A stretch of 64,000 bases of DNA from Megaustenia siamemsis (Eukaryota; Mollusca; Gastropoda; Stylommatophora; Ariophantidae): contig JAVIAB010000160.1 of the NCBI GenBank assembly GCA_032433765.1, positions 34,058,202 through 34,122,201 of the forward strand. Reading direction: 5' to 3'. The notes beneath the pieces were generated by a model. That model had not been told where the DNA came from, made no database searches, and worked only from the letters and a program-made list of their open reading frames with translations. Position numbers and translations under genes: made by a program. Positions 33,306 to 46,261 of this stretch are shown piece after piece. Position 1 is the first letter of the stretch; every line of letters starts with the position of its first letter.

Positions 33306-33712
33306 AAAAGATTTAAATATAGAAGTGGAATGATATAAAGATATATAAATATGAAAGTGGAATGATATAAAGAGATATAAATATGAAAGTGGAATGATAT
33401 AAAGAGATATAAATATGAAAGTGGAATGATATAAAGAGATATAAATATGAAAGTGGAAGGATGTAAAGAGATATAAATATGAAAGTGGAAGGATGTAAAG
33501 AGATATAAATATAAAAGTGGAATGATATAAAGAGATATAAATATGAAAGTGGAAGGATGTAAAGAGATATAAATATAAAAGTGGAAGGATGTAAAGAGAT
33601 ATAAATATGAAAGTGGAATGATATAAAGAGATATAAATATGAAAGTGGAAGGATGTAAAGAGATATAAATATAAAAGTGGAAGGTTATGAAAAGATATAA
33701 ATATGAAAGTGC
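33306..33712 (+). repeat. 32-bp minisatellite
   Basis: About 12 units of GAAAGTGGAATGATATAAAG plus AGATATAAATAT, with GGATGT and ATAAAAG variants. Confidence 0.96.
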
Positions 33713-34095
33713 AAATAAACAGAATTTTAAAATCTGGAATGTGAACATTAGAGCACAAATACCGGAATGAGAAAAGTCGATACGTCGAGATTGTAGATGC
33801 ATGTCATTTTCAATTCTGACACATGCGGCTCCACCGGTTATATTATGGCGTACATCCGAAATTAAATCAACAGTTCGATTTAAACGCTTGCTTGGCTAGA
33901 ATCAATCAGCTGGGGATCGATAAATCACGCATACTCGACTCGATGACAACGACTGGAGAAAGTCAGCCATCCCCAACAGCCCCTATCGTCGGTGCGTGCA
34001 TTTTTACCGATTGTTGTTGATCAGTGGTTTGGGGGCTAATTTTTAATTGCCACAATTCTCTACGTTTATTATTTTTACCATAACTGTTCTCACTG
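33713..34095. other. Unassigned, one short open frame
   Basis: Positions 33823-34020 form an ATG-started 65-codon frame (FDLNACLARINQLGIDKSRI). I recognise no family. Confidence 0.3.
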
Positions 34096-34109
34096 CTTCA
34101 CAAAAAAAT

Positions 34110-37100
34110 CATCAACGCTCCCTTAACTACACAAAGCACCATCACAGCCTCTGTGACTCCCCAAACCATCGTACACCACTCCCGTAACTCCACAAACCAT
34201 CGTACACCACTCCCGTAACTCCACAAACCATCGTACACCACTCTCGTAACTCCACAAACCATCGTACACCACTCTCGTAACTCCACAAACCATCGTACAC
34301 CACTCTCGTAACTCCACAAACCATCGTCCACCACTCCCGTAACTCCACAAACCATCGTACACCACTCCCGTAACTCCACAAACCATCGTCCACCACTCTC
34401 GTAACTCCCAAAACCATCCTCCACCACTACAGTAACTCCCCAAACCATCCTCCACCACTCCCGTAACTCCACAAAACATCATCCACCACACTCGTACCTC
34501 CCCAAACCATCCTCCACCACTCCCGTAACTCCACAAACCATCGTACACCACTCCCGTAACTCCACAAACCATCGTCCACCACTCTCGTAACTCCCAAAAC
34601 CATCATCCACCACTACAGTAACTCCCCAAACCATCCTCCACCACTCCCGTAACTCCACAAACCATCATCCACCACTCCCGTAACTCCCCAAACCATCATC
34701 CACCACTCCCGTAACTCCATAAACCATCATCCACCACTCTCGTAACTCCCCAAACCATCATCCACCACTCCCGTAACTCCAAAAACCATCCCCCACCGCT
34801 CCCGTAACTCCACAAATCATCATCACCGATCCCGTAACTCCACAAACCATCATCACCACTCCCGTAACTCCACAAATCATCATCATCACCACTCTCGTAA
34901 CTTCACAAACCATCATCACCACTCCCGTAACTTCACAAACCATCATTACCACCCCCGTAACTTTACAAACCATCATTACTACTTCCGTAACTCCACAAAC
35001 CATCATCCACCACTCCCGTAACTCCACAAACCATCATCACCACTCCCGTAACTCCACAAACCATCATCACCACTCCCGTAACTCCACAAACCATCATCCA
35101 CCACTCCCGTAACTCCACAAACCATCATCACCACTCCCGTAACTCCACAAACCATCATTACCACTCCCGTAACTCCACAAACCATCATCACCACTCCCGT
35201 AACTTCACAAACCATCATCACCACTCCCGTAACTCCACAAATCATCATCACCACTCCCGTAACTCCAAAACCATCCTCCACCGCTCCCGTAACTCCACAA
35301 ACCATCATCACCACTCCCGTAACTCCACAAATCATCATCACCGATCCCGTAACTCCTCAAACCATCATCACCACTTCCGTATCTCCACAAATCATCATCA
35401 CCGATCCCGTAACTCCACAAACCATCATCACCACTCCCGTAACTTCACAAACCATCATCACCACTCCCGTAACTCCACAAATCATCATCACCACTCCCGT
35501 AACTTCACAAACCATCATCACCACACCCGTAACTCCACAAACCATCATTACCACCCCCGTAACTTCACAAACCATCATTACCACTCCCGTAACTCCATAA
35601 ACCATCATCCACCACTCCCGTAACTCCACAAACCATCATCCAGCACTCCCGTAACTCCACAAACCATCATCACCACTCCCGTAACTCTCCAAACCATCAT
35701 TCACCACTACCGTAACTCCACAAACCATCATCCACCACTCCCGTAACTCCACAAGCCATCATCACCACTCCCGTAACTCCACAAACCATCATCACCACTC
35801 CCGTAACTCCAAAAATCATCCTCCACCGCTCCCGTAATTCCACAAACCATCATCACCACTCCCGTAACTCCACAAATCATCATCACCGATCCCGTAACTC
35901 CTCAAACCATCATCACCACTTCCGTATCTCCACAAATCATCATCACCGATCCCGTAACTCCACAAACCATCATCACCACTCCCGTAACTTCACACACCAT
36001 CATCACCACTCCCGTAACTCCACAAATCATCATCACCACTCCCGTTACTCCACAAATCTTCATCACCACTCCCGTAACTTCACAAACCATCATCACCACT
36101 CCCGTAACTCCATAAACCATCATCACCGTTCCGTAACTCCACAAACCATCATGACCACTCCCGTAACTCCACAAATCATCATCACCACTCTCGTAACTTC
36201 ACAAACCATCATCACCACTCCCGTAACTCCACAAACCATCATTACCACCCCCGTAACTTTACAAACCATCATTACTACTTCCGTAACTCCACAAACCATC
36301 ATCCACCACTCCCGTAACTCTACAAACCATCATCACCACTCCCGTAACTCCACAAACCATCATCACCACTCCCGTAACTCCACAAACCATCATCCACCAC
36401 TCCCGTAACTTCACAAACCATCATCACCACTCCCGTAACTCCACAAACCATCATTACCACTCCCGTAACTCCACAAACCATCATCACCACTCCCGTAACT
36501 TCACAAACCATCATCACCACTCCCGTAACTCCGCAATCCATCATCACCACTCCCGTAACTCCACAAATCATCTTCACCACTCCCGTTACTCCACAAATCA
36601 TAATCATCACTCCCGAAACTTCACAAACCATCATCCACCACTCCCGTAACTCCATAAACCATCATCCACCACTCCCGTAACTCCACAAACCATCATCCAC
36701 CACTCCCGTAACTCCACAAACCATCATCACCACTCCCGTAACTCTCCAAACCATCATTCACCACTACCGTAACTCCACAAACCATCATCCACCACTCCCG
36801 TAACTCCACAAGCCATCATCACCACTCCCGTAACTCCACAAACCATCATCACCACTCCCGTAACTCCACAAACCATCATCACCACTCCCGTAACTCCACA
36901 AACCATCATCCACCACTCCCGTAACTTCACAAACCATCATCACCACTCCCGTAACTCCACAAACCATCATTACCACTCCCGTAACTCCACAAACCATCAT
37001 CACCACTCCCGTAACTTCACAAACCATCATCACCACTCCCGTAACTTCACACACCATCATCACCACTCCCGTAACTCCACAAATCATCATCACCACTCCC

Positions 37101-39691
37101 GTTACTCCACAAATCTTCATCACCACTCCCGTAACTTCACAAACCATCATCACCACTCCCGTAACTCCATAAACCATCATCACCGTTCCGTAACTCCACA
37201 AACCATCATGACCACTCCCGTAACTCCACAAATCATCATCACCACTCTCGTAACTTCACAAACCATCATCACCACTCCCGTAACTCCACAAACCATCATT
37301 ACCACCCCCGTAACTTTACAAACCATCATTACTACTTCCGTAACTCCACAAACCATCATCCACCACTCCCGTAACTCTACAAACCATCATCACCACTCCC
37401 GTAACTCCACAAACCATCATCACCACTCCCGTAACTCCACAAACCATCATCCACCACTCCCGTAACTTCACAAACCATCATCACCACTCCCGTAACTCCA
37501 CAAACCATCATTACCACTCCCGTAACTCCACAAACCATCATCACCACTCCCGTAACTTCACAAACCATCATCACCACTCCCGTAACTCCGCAATCCATCA
37601 TCACCACTCCCGTAACTCCACAAATCATCTTCACCTCTCCCGTTACTCCACAAATCATAATCACCACTCCCGAAACTTCACAAACCATCATCACCACTCC
37701 CGTAACTCCCGAAACCATCATTACCACCCCCGTAACTTCACAAACCAATATTACCACTCCCGTAACTCCACAAACCATCATCCACCACTCCCGTAACTCC
37801 ACAAACCATCATCCACCACTCCCGTAACTCCACAAACCATCATCACCACTCCCGTAACTCCACAAACCATCATCCACCACTCCCGTAACTCCACAAACCA
37901 TCATCCACCACTCCCGTAACTCCACACACCATCATCCACCACTCCCGTAACTCCACAAACCATCATCACCACTCCCGTAACTCCAAAAACCATCCTCCAC
38001 CGCTCCCGTAACTCCACAAACCATCATCCACCACTCCCGTAACTCCACAAATCATCATCACCGATCCCGTAACTCCACAAACCATCATCACAACTCCCGT
38101 AACTCCACAAATCATCATCACCGATCCCGTAACTCCTCAAACTATCATCACCACTTCCGTATCTCCACAAACCATCATCACCACTCCCGTAACTCCAAAA
38201 ACCATCCTCCACCGCTCCCGTAACTCCACAAACCATCATCACCACTCCCGTAACTCCACAAACCATCATTACCACCCCCGTAACTTTACAAACCATCATT
38301 ACTACTTCCGTAACTCCACAAACCATCATCCACCACTCCCGTAACTCCACAAACCATCATCACCACTCCCGTAACTCCACAAACCATCATCACCACTCCC
38401 GTAACTCCACAAACCATCATCCACCACTACCGTAACTCCACAAACCATCACCCACCACTCCCGTAACTCCACAAACCATCATCACCACTCCCGTAACTCC
38501 ACAAACCATCATCACCACTCCCGTAACTCCACAAACCATCATCCACCACTACCGTAACTCCACAAACCATCATCCACCACTCCCGTAACTCCACAAACCA
38601 TCATCACCACTCCCGTAACTCCACAAACCATCATTACCACTCCGTAACTCCACAAACCATCATCACCACTCCCGTAACTTCACAAACCATCATCACCACT
38701 TCCGTAACTCCACAAACCATCATCACCACTCCCGTAACTCCACAAATCATCATCACCACTCCCGTAACTCCACAAATCATAATCACCACTCCCGTAACTT
38801 CACAAACCATCATCACCACTCCCGTAACTCCCCAAACCATCATTACCACCCCCGTAACTTCACAAACCAATATTACCACTCCCGTAACTCCACAAACCAT
38901 CATCACCCACTCCCGTAACTCCACAAACCATCATCCACCACTCCCGTAACTCCACAAACCATCATCACCACTCCCGTAACTCCACAAACCATCATCCACC
39001 ACTCCCGTAACTCCACAAACCAACATCCACCACTCCCGTAACTCCACAAACCATCATCCACCACTCCCGTAACACCACAAACCATCATCACCACTCCCGT
39101 AACTCCAAAAAGCCATCCTCCACCGCTCCCGTAACTCCACAAACCATCATCCACCACTCCCGTAACTCCACAAATCATCATCACCGATCCCGTAACTCCA
39201 CAAACCATCATCACAACTCCCGTAACTCCACAAATCATCATCACCGATCCCGTAACTCCTCAAACCATCACCACTTCCGTATCTCCACAAACCATCATTA
39301 CCACTCCGTAACTCCAAAAACCATCCTCCACCGCTCCCGTAACTCCACAAACCATCATCACCACTCCCGTAACTCCACAAATCATCATCAACACTCTCGT
39401 AACTTCACAAACCATCATCACCACTCCCGTAACTTCACAAACCATCATTACTACTCCCGTAACTCCACAAACCATCATCCACCACTCACGTAACTCCACA
39501 ATCCATCATAACCACTCCCGTAACTCCACAAACCATCATCACCACTCCCGTAACTCCACAAACCATCATCCACCACTACCGTAACTCCACAAACCATCAT
39601 CCACCACTCCCGTAACTTCACAAACCATCATCACCACTCCCGTAACTCCACAAACCATCATTACCACTCCCGTAACTCCACAAACCATCAT
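34110..39691 (+). repeat. Giant 30-bp minisatellite, left block
   Basis: About 5.6 kb of a 30- to 31-bp unit, CCACTCCCGTAACTCCACAA plus ACCATCATCA. Variants are CCATCGTACA in the first 500 bp, TTCACAAACC, AAATCATCATCACCGATCCC and others. Larger blocks are repeated: 35580-36640 and 36640-37690 align at an offset of 1,057 bp, and 38050-38160 recurs near 39175-39270. The strand is very asymmetric, with almost no G on the plus strand. The minus-strand VTGVVMMVCG frames are artefacts of the 30-bp period. Confidence 0.97.
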
Positions 39692-42402
39692 CTTCTTCTT
39701 CTTCTACCTTTTAGCTCCCAGTGGAGCATAGGTCTTCAACAAACACTTTCCAAGTCGTTCTGTTTTTTGCAATTCTTTTAAGATCATTCCATGTCTTCCC
39801 CATCATCTTCATCTCTGCTTGAATCTGTCTTCTCCAAGAATTCCTTGGTCTTCCTCTTTGTCTTTTCCCCTGGGGATTCCAAAAAAGGGCCTGTTGTGTA
39901 ATACTCTCAGTTGGTTTCCGTAGTGTGTGTCCTATCCATCGCCATCGTCTTCGCTGTATTTCTTTATCCACTGGTATTTGACCGGTACATTTCCATAATT
40001 CCACGTTTGTGACTTTGTCCTGCCATTTCCATCCCTTTATTCTGCGCAAGCATCCATTAATGAAAGTCTGTACCTTCGTGATTGTCAATTTTGTTATTCT
40101 CCATGTTTCACAGCCATATAATAGAACCGACTTAACATTGGAGTTGAAAATTTGTATTTTTGTATTTAGCCTAATTTCTTTGGATTTCCATATGTTTCCC
40201 AGTGCAATGAAAGCTCCTCTTGCTTTTGATATCCTTATTTTGGTATCGTTTTCTGTTCCTCCCTCTTTATCTATATTACTGCCCAGATATATATAAGATT
40301 GTACGTCTAGTAGAGGTATTTCTCCTAGTTTTATTTGGTTATTGCTAACTGCATTAATTCTCATAATGTTGGTCTTATCTCTATTAATCTTTAGTCCTAG
40401 CTGTTGTGATCTCTCATCTAATATACTCATTTTATCTTGCATCTGTTGGTGGCTGTGTGATAGGAGAGCTATGTCATCAGCAAAGTCTAAATCATCAAGT
40501 TGTTTGGTCAGTGACCACTGGATCCCATTTCTGTTGTTTTGAGTTATTTTCATAATCCAATCTATGGCCAGTAGAAAGAGAAATGGAGACAGAAGGCATC
40601 CTTGTCTTACTCCTGTTCTTATTTCAAATGCTTCTGTAAGCTGTCCTTCATGCACCACACTACATTTTGTTCCTTCATACATTGTTTTTATCAGGTTAAT
40701 AAACTTTATGGGGATTCCATAATGACTCAGCAACTTCCAAAGCATTCTTCTGTCTAAACTATCAAATGCCTTTTCGTAATCTATGAATCCAATATAAAGT
40801 GGGGATTTTAGTTCTAAACTTTGTTCAACTATTATACGTAGAGTAGTTATTTGATCAGCACATGATCTGTTCTTCCTAAAACCTGCTTGTTCATCTCTCA
40901 AGTGTTTCTCTATAGCCTCTTTTAGTCTCTCCAGAATGATTCTGCCTAATATTTTTCCTGGCACTGATAGTAGCATAATTCCCCTATAATTTGTGCACTC
41001 CTGTAAACTTCCTTTCTTTGGTAATTTGATCATATAACCTTCTCTCCAGTCTTTAGGTATTTCTTCCCTCTCCCAAATTTTATCCAATAGATTATGTAAC
41101 ATCTTGGTAGAGGTGATAATATCTGCTTTGATGGCTTCCGAAGGAATTTCATCTGGTCCTGTGGCTTTACCATCTTTTAACAGTTTGATGGCTTTCATTA
41201 TTTCTTCTTTGCTTGGTTTTCCGCAGTTAACGTGTAATTCTTCTTCTGCTGGTAGTATATCTGGAGGATTATTTGAGCCAGGTCTGTTCAAAAGTTCTTC
41301 AAAGTGCTCCTTCCATCTCTCCATTTGTTCCTTTATATTACTAAGCAGATTTCCTTTCTTATCTTTGATAAAGGCGTTGATCTGTTTGTATTTTCCACCT
41401 AATTTCTTTGTGCTGTTGTACAGTTCTTTCATATTCCCTTTATTTGCTGCTTCTTCTGCCTCTTTAGCTAATTCATCTATATATTTCCTCTTATCCCTTT
41501 TAATGCATCTTCTCACTTCTTTATTCACCTCTGTGTAAGCTTCCTGTGTCTTGGCTTTATTACTTCTTGTTTTGCTTTTATTTAAGTCTGCTTTCTTGTT
41601 CTTTCTTTCTTTAATTTTATCCAGGGTCTCTGCTGTCATCCATGCCTTATTCTGGCGTTCTCTTTTCCCCAGTGTTTCTTCGCATGTCTCTTTCCATATA
41701 TTTTTTACCTGTTTCCAATGATCTTCTATATTTATTGTATTTTCTAGTTGTTGGAGGACTTGGTATTTGTTTGATATTGTGACTGCGAATTTATCTTTAA
41801 TTCCTTGTTCTTTAAGAAACCCTACATTGAAATACGTTCTGCCCTTATTCGTTGTAGTATACCTTTTTAATTTAATTTTAAGTTTGGCTAACAGAAGATG
41901 ATGATCAGAAGCTATATCTGCCCCTCTATATACTTTTACATCCTGTAAGGATGACTTAAACTTATTATTAATACATATGTGATCAATTTGATTTTCCGTT
42001 CTATGATCTGGTGACACCCATGTAGCTTTGTGTATTCTTTTATGTTGGAATATTGTTCCTCCTAGGCTCATTTGATTAAGGGCGCAGAAATTCACAAATA
42101 TCTCTCCATTCTCGTTTATATCTCCAAGTCCATGTTTTCCCATAATCTCTTCAAAGCCTCTGTTGTCTGATCCTACCTTAGCATTTAGGTCTCCCATCAA
42201 GATTATAATATCCTTGGCTCGTCTTGCATCCATCTGGCATTGTAACTGTTTATAAAAATCATCTTTAACTGAGTCATCTTTATCGTTGGTTGGTGCATAG
42301 CATTGTATAATGTGTAATTTTATTTTGTTTTTGGTTGTTCTAAATGTTGCTCTCACCAGTCTTGGTCCCACTGCCTCCCATTCTATTAGTGTCTTCTGTA
42401 CA
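39692..42402 (-). mobile_element. LINE B, 5'-truncated, inserted in the 30-bp minisatellite
   Basis: Minisatellite sequence lies on both sides (TCCACAAACCATCATC at 39676-39691; ACAAACCATCATCACC from 42402). On the minus strand the element starts inside the endonuclease domain, runs through the complete RT, and ends with a stop followed by AAAGGTAG and (AGA)n only about 20 bp later. The words ACAAACCATCATC on both sides may be a target duplication, but the target is itself repetitive. 5' truncation is typical of aborted target-primed reverse transcription. Confidence 0.95.
39711..42402 (-). CDS. Endonuclease-reverse transcriptase of LINE B, N-terminally truncated
   Basis: The uninterrupted frame has about 896 codons from the truncation point and no genuine ATG start. 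It opens with QKTLIEWEA and GPRLVRATFRT. The APE-type endonuclease C-terminal half shows IQCYAPTND, IILMGDLNAKVG, ENQIDHICI and IASDHHLLLAKL; the first catalytic residues are missing. The RT follows, with KATGPDEIPSEAIKA, LPKKGSLQECTNYRGIMLLS, EQAGFRKNRSCADQI, GFIDYEKAFDSLDR, TGVRQGCLLSP and the catalytic LDFADDIALLSH. The C-terminal part has YIYLGSNIDKEGG, LLYGCETW, RWRWIGHTLRK and GKRQRGRPRNSWRR, ending FVEDLCSTGS. The lack of any stop or frameshift implies a young insertion. It cannot be a full element, but the RT is complete. The clade is not assigned. Confidence 0.93.
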
Positions 42403-42925
42403 AACCATCATCACCACTCCCGTAACTCCACAAACCATCATTACCACTCCCGTAACTCCACAAACCATCATCACCACTCCCGTAACTCCACAAATCATCA
42501 TCACCAGTCCCGTAACTCCACAAACCATCATTACCACTCCAGTAACTCCACAAACCACCATTACCACTCCCGTAACTCCACAAACCATAATTACCACTCC
42601 CGTAACTCCACAAATCATCATCACCACTCCCGTAACTCCACAAACCATCATTACCACTCCCGTAACTCCACAATAATCATCACCACTCCCGTAACTCCAC
42701 AAACCATCATCACCACTCCCGTAACTCCACAAACCATCGTCCACCACTCCCGTAACTCCACAAGCCATCATTACCACTCCCGTAACTCCACAAATCATCA
42801 TCACCACACCCGTAACTTCACAAACCATCATCACCACTCCCGTAACTCCACAAATAATCATCACCACTCCCGTAACTCCTCCACAAACCATCATCACCAC
42901 TCCCGTAACTCCACAAACCATCAAC
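42403..42925 (+). repeat. Giant 30-bp minisatellite, right block
   Basis: This continues the 34110-39691 array beyond LINE B for about 17 units, then changes to the 61-bp array at about 42926. Confidence 0.96.
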
Positions 42926-43322
42926 ACCGCTCATCTACTTCCAAAAGCATTATCACAGCCCATGTGACTTCCAAAACACCACTATCACCGCTCATCTACT
43001 TCCAAAAGCACTCTCACAGCCCACTTGACTTCCCAAACACCACGATCACCGCTCATCTACTTCCAAAAGCATTATCACAGCCCACGTGACTTCTCAAACA
43101 CCACGATCACCGCTCATCTACTTCCAAAAGCATTATCACAGCCTATGTGACTTCCCAAACACCACGATCACCGCTCATGTACTTCCAAAAGCATTATCAC
43201 AGCCCACGTGACTTCTCAAACACCACGATCACCGCTCATCTACTTCCAAAAGCATTATCACAGCCCACGTGACTTCTCAAACACCACGATCACCGCTCAT
43301 CTACTTCCAAAAGCATTATCAA
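42926..43322 (+). repeat. 61-bp minisatellite
   Basis: About 6.5 units of ACCGCTCATCTACTTCCAAA, AGCATTATCACAGCCCACGT and GACTTCTCAAACACCACGATC. Successive unit starts are 61 bp apart (for example 43048 and 43109). The unit resembles a doubled, diverged relative of the adjoining 30-bp unit (CCAC...AACTCCACAAACCATCA). This is inference. Confidence 0.95.
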
Positions 43323-43794
43323 TGGATGGTGCTACAAAAAGCACAGAACATATTCTGCAGTCTTACAAACTACACCGTCCATTGTGAGATAAATACAAGC
43401 CTTTCTGACACAGCTCTGAAGAACAATAATGTCTTTGGATGATTCGAAAAAGCTGGGGCCACAGTGCATAATGTTACTATAATCATCACTGCTGTTAGAA
43501 ATATCGAACGAACAAGAACGCAGAAGAAGAAGAAGGTAAAATTAGCACAGAAACCGTAGAAAAATGAAATAACATTTTATATTGTCAAACTTGTGACGAA
43601 AACACTAGCCTCCCTTGCTTTTCACCGTAGCGCTGAATAATTCACGCGTAGCGTGAAACTTCCACTTTATAAGCAACCAACTTTTAATAGCAGTGCTGCG
43701 GTAAAGCTAGTAGCAGGAGCAGGTAGTGAGGTGTAACGTACACTCCTACAAGGTATGGCGGCAGCTTTACAAAAAAGGAACACAGCAAAATACT
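43323..43794. other. No gene recognised
   Basis: GAAGAAGAAGAAGG at 43523-43536 is a short GAA tail-like run. I recognise nothing else. Confidence 0.4.
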
Positions 43795-43825
43795 GACGTT
43801 TCGGCCTACATGCGGCCTTCCTCAG
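43795..43825 (-). ncRNA. Hammerhead-ribozyme-like core, possible Penelope-like relic
   Basis: The minus strand reads CTGAGGA, then AGGCCGCATGTAGGCC, then GAAACGTC. These are the conserved CUGANGA box, a GGCC/GGCC stem II and the GAAAC box. The palindromic ACGU that would form a minimal stem III is followed by the expected GUC cleavage triplet. Hammerheads with such short stem III are known from Penelope-like retroelements and act as dimers. Stem I pairing around the motif is weak here, and I see no Penelope RT nearby, so this is probably a degenerate relic. Confidence 0.5.
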
Positions 43826-44224
43826 AAAACGAGAACAGCACAAACGAACAGCAAAATAAAGATAAACTCTGCTACATCTAGGATAAGCGGTACAGGTAAA
43901 GCAAGGTAATTGTTAATTGACAACAATGCTGTCTACTCTCCAGGAGAACGGTATCTCTTAATTTCTGAACCGCTGAGTTATAATTCAAGCAACACCCGCC
44001 TCATTGCTCAGCAAACTCCTGTAATTAAATATTTTATTGACAGTGAAAGACAGAGCTAATGACATTGTAGGGATTGATTTTCGCATAATTACGAATATTA
44101 TTGCAAATCTATATTGTAAACAATACATTTTTTTATTACAATGAATATGTAATTAAAAACATAGAAACCAATTTAATGATTTATCAGAACTGTGTAGTCC
44201 CAGTGTATTTGTGGGGACCAGGAA
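43826..44224. other. No gene recognised
   Basis: AT-rich sequence. I see no motif beyond the hammerhead-like core to its left. Confidence 0.4.
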
Positions 44225-44890
44225 CTGTGAGATGAGTGAGGGGAGGTAGGCAAAGAAATAGATGGGAAGATAACATCAAAGAAGGAGAGGTAGGCAGATA
44301 GGGAGATGGGGAGATAACGTAAAAGAGGGAAAGGTAAGCAGAGAAGGTGACGGAAAGAAAGGTAACATTAAAGGAGAGGTAGGCAAAGAAAGTGATGGAA
44401 AGATAACATCAAAGAAGGAAAGGTAGGCAAAGAAAGAGATGGGAAGATAACATCAAAGAAGGAGAGGTAGGCAAAGAAAGAGATGGAAAGATAACATCAA
44501 AGAAGGAAAGGTAGGCAAAGAAAGAGATGGAAAGATAACATCAAAGAAGGAAAGGTAGGGAAAGAAAGAGATGGAAAGATAACATCAAAGAAGGAGAGTT
44601 AGGCAAAGAAAGAGATGGGAAGAAAACATCAAAGAAGGAGAGGTAGGCAAAGAAAGGGATGGGAAGATAACATCAAAGAAGGAGAGGTAGGCAAAGAAAG
44701 GGATGGGAAGATAACATTAAAGAAGGAGAGGTAGGCAAAGAAAGGGATGGGAAGATAATATAAAAAAAGGAGAGGTGGGCAAAGAAAGAGATGGGAAGAT
44801 AACATCAAAGAAGGAGATGTAGGCATAGAAAACGATTGAAAGATCCTGCTATCCAAGCAGGAGAGATAGTCAGAGAAAGAGATGGAAAGA
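44225..44890 (+). repeat. 44-bp minisatellite, purine-rich
   Basis: About 14 units of AAAGAAAGAGATGGGAAGAT, AACATCAAAGAAGGAGAGGT and AGGC. The plus strand is almost pyrimidine-free except for C and T at fixed unit positions. Confidence 0.95.
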
Positions 44891-45184
44891 TAACATCATA
44901 GAATGGACAGGCTTCGACTTGTCCCAAATAATGACTAAAAATAGAGAAGAGTGGAGAAGGTTGACAGTCTGTCAGTTGTGTCCCAGCGCGCTCTAGAGTT
45001 ACAGGAAGAAGAAGCTTGGACCAGAATAATGGAGAACAGCGGTCTATGAACTGTCTATATTCTCATTATTTCACACACACAATCTGCCTGAGCAATGTTT
45101 CTAGAATATTTTGGAGCAAAAGAAATTGAGCAAACAGGGTCTGCTTAGCACGATCAAAAGAAGATACATTAAGTGGTTATACTT
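44891..45184. other. No gene recognised
   Basis: The CAGTCTGTCAGTTGTGTCCC region at 44967-44986 looks like a LINE 3' end with a GAAGAAGAAG run at 45006-45015, but I cannot assign it. Confidence 0.35.
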
Positions 45185-45724
45185 ATGGTTAGTCCATGGC
45201 CCCGGTATCACTGCAGACGAATTAAAATCCATAAATGCTCAACCGCCCGTGTCAGTGGAATCATCCGAATGAAAACTCATCTCATTAAAGGATCCAAACA
45301 AAGAAAGGCAGTTGCATTCCTCATCATATCAGCTACAGCACACGTCAAAAGACACAAGGCGAGACGGCACCGTAAATGAACGCAGCTGAACTGTCCTTCT
45401 TCATATGATATCACCATTCATCGTAAGCAATCGGAATATCGAAACCACGGTGAAACTCATAGCTCACGGTGTGCACGGAGCATTAAACTTAATAGCTCCG
45501 ATAGCAAGCCGGACTTGGCATATGAGGAAACTGCAACAGGGAACACTTTTCAGATTGAGCCTCAATGGTTCCTGCCGCTACCCGCCATATTAAGTGGTAC
45601 CAGGCAGACGATAGAGTTAGATGTGATCAGAAGTGATCCAGAAACACCTACAGAGTGTCTCACTCGTTACGAAACCTGGCATTTCTTCGCTAATTCTGAC
45701 ACAAATAAAGATGTTGGAACTTAG
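45185..45724 (+). repeat. Two-copy unknown coding-like repeat R5, copy 2
   Basis: Positions 45193-45485 match 30787-31050 (GGCCCCGGTATCACTGCA and later blocks). Beyond the shared part, 45515-45724 keeps an open frame, EETATGNTFQIEPQWFLPLP ... TECLTRYETWHFFANSDTN, which reads like a real protein segment. It has no ATG at its start and stops at the edge of the 37-bp array. I do not recognise the family. Confidence 0.5.
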
Positions 45725-46050
45725 TTTGAACAGACGTACGTTCATTGTGTGGGATATGAAGTTTGAACAGACGTACGTTCGTTGTGTGGGATATGAAGTT
45801 TGAACAGACGTACATTCATTGTGTAGGATATGAAGTTTGAACAGACGTACGTTCATTGTGTGGGATATGAAGTTTGAACAGACGTACGTTCATTGTGTGG
45901 GATATGAAGTTTGAACAGACGTACATTCATTGTGTAGGATATGAAGTTTGAACAGACGTACGTTCATTGTGTGGGATATGAAGTTTGAACAGACGTACGT
46001 TCATTGTGTAGGATATGAAGTTTGAACAGACGTACATTCATTGTATAGGA
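45722..46050 (+). repeat. 37-bp minisatellite
   Basis: About 9 units of GTTTGAACAGACGTACGTTC plus ATTGTGTGGGATATGAA. Each unit carries the palindrome ACGTACGT or its ACGTACAT variant. Confidence 0.96.
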
Positions 46051-46261
46051 TATGAACAGGAATGTGCTTGTAGTGTGTGTGACGCATTATTGCTGTGACA
46101 CGCCTGCCTGACTCGTCTCTCCGTTTATCTCAGTAATTTGGCTGAAATACCTACACAATGCGGGTGTTGTCCATGAGTGTTAGTCTACTGTAGGTATGTC
46201 GTCACACAGTATAGCTGGGAAGTGTATTCCTATACTCTTAAAGGCAGGACAAAATCACTAA

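Noticed and set aside
34098..39499. Many Val/Met-rich repetitive frames on the minus strand
   Set aside because: They are artefacts of the 30-bp minisatellite, which lacks stops in two frames and shifts frame at each 31-bp unit.
39711..42371. Start of the LINE B frame at a GTG codon (42369-42371)
   Set aside because: The frame continues upstream to the truncation point at about 42402 and aligns with normal endonuclease sequence, so no initiation is implied there.
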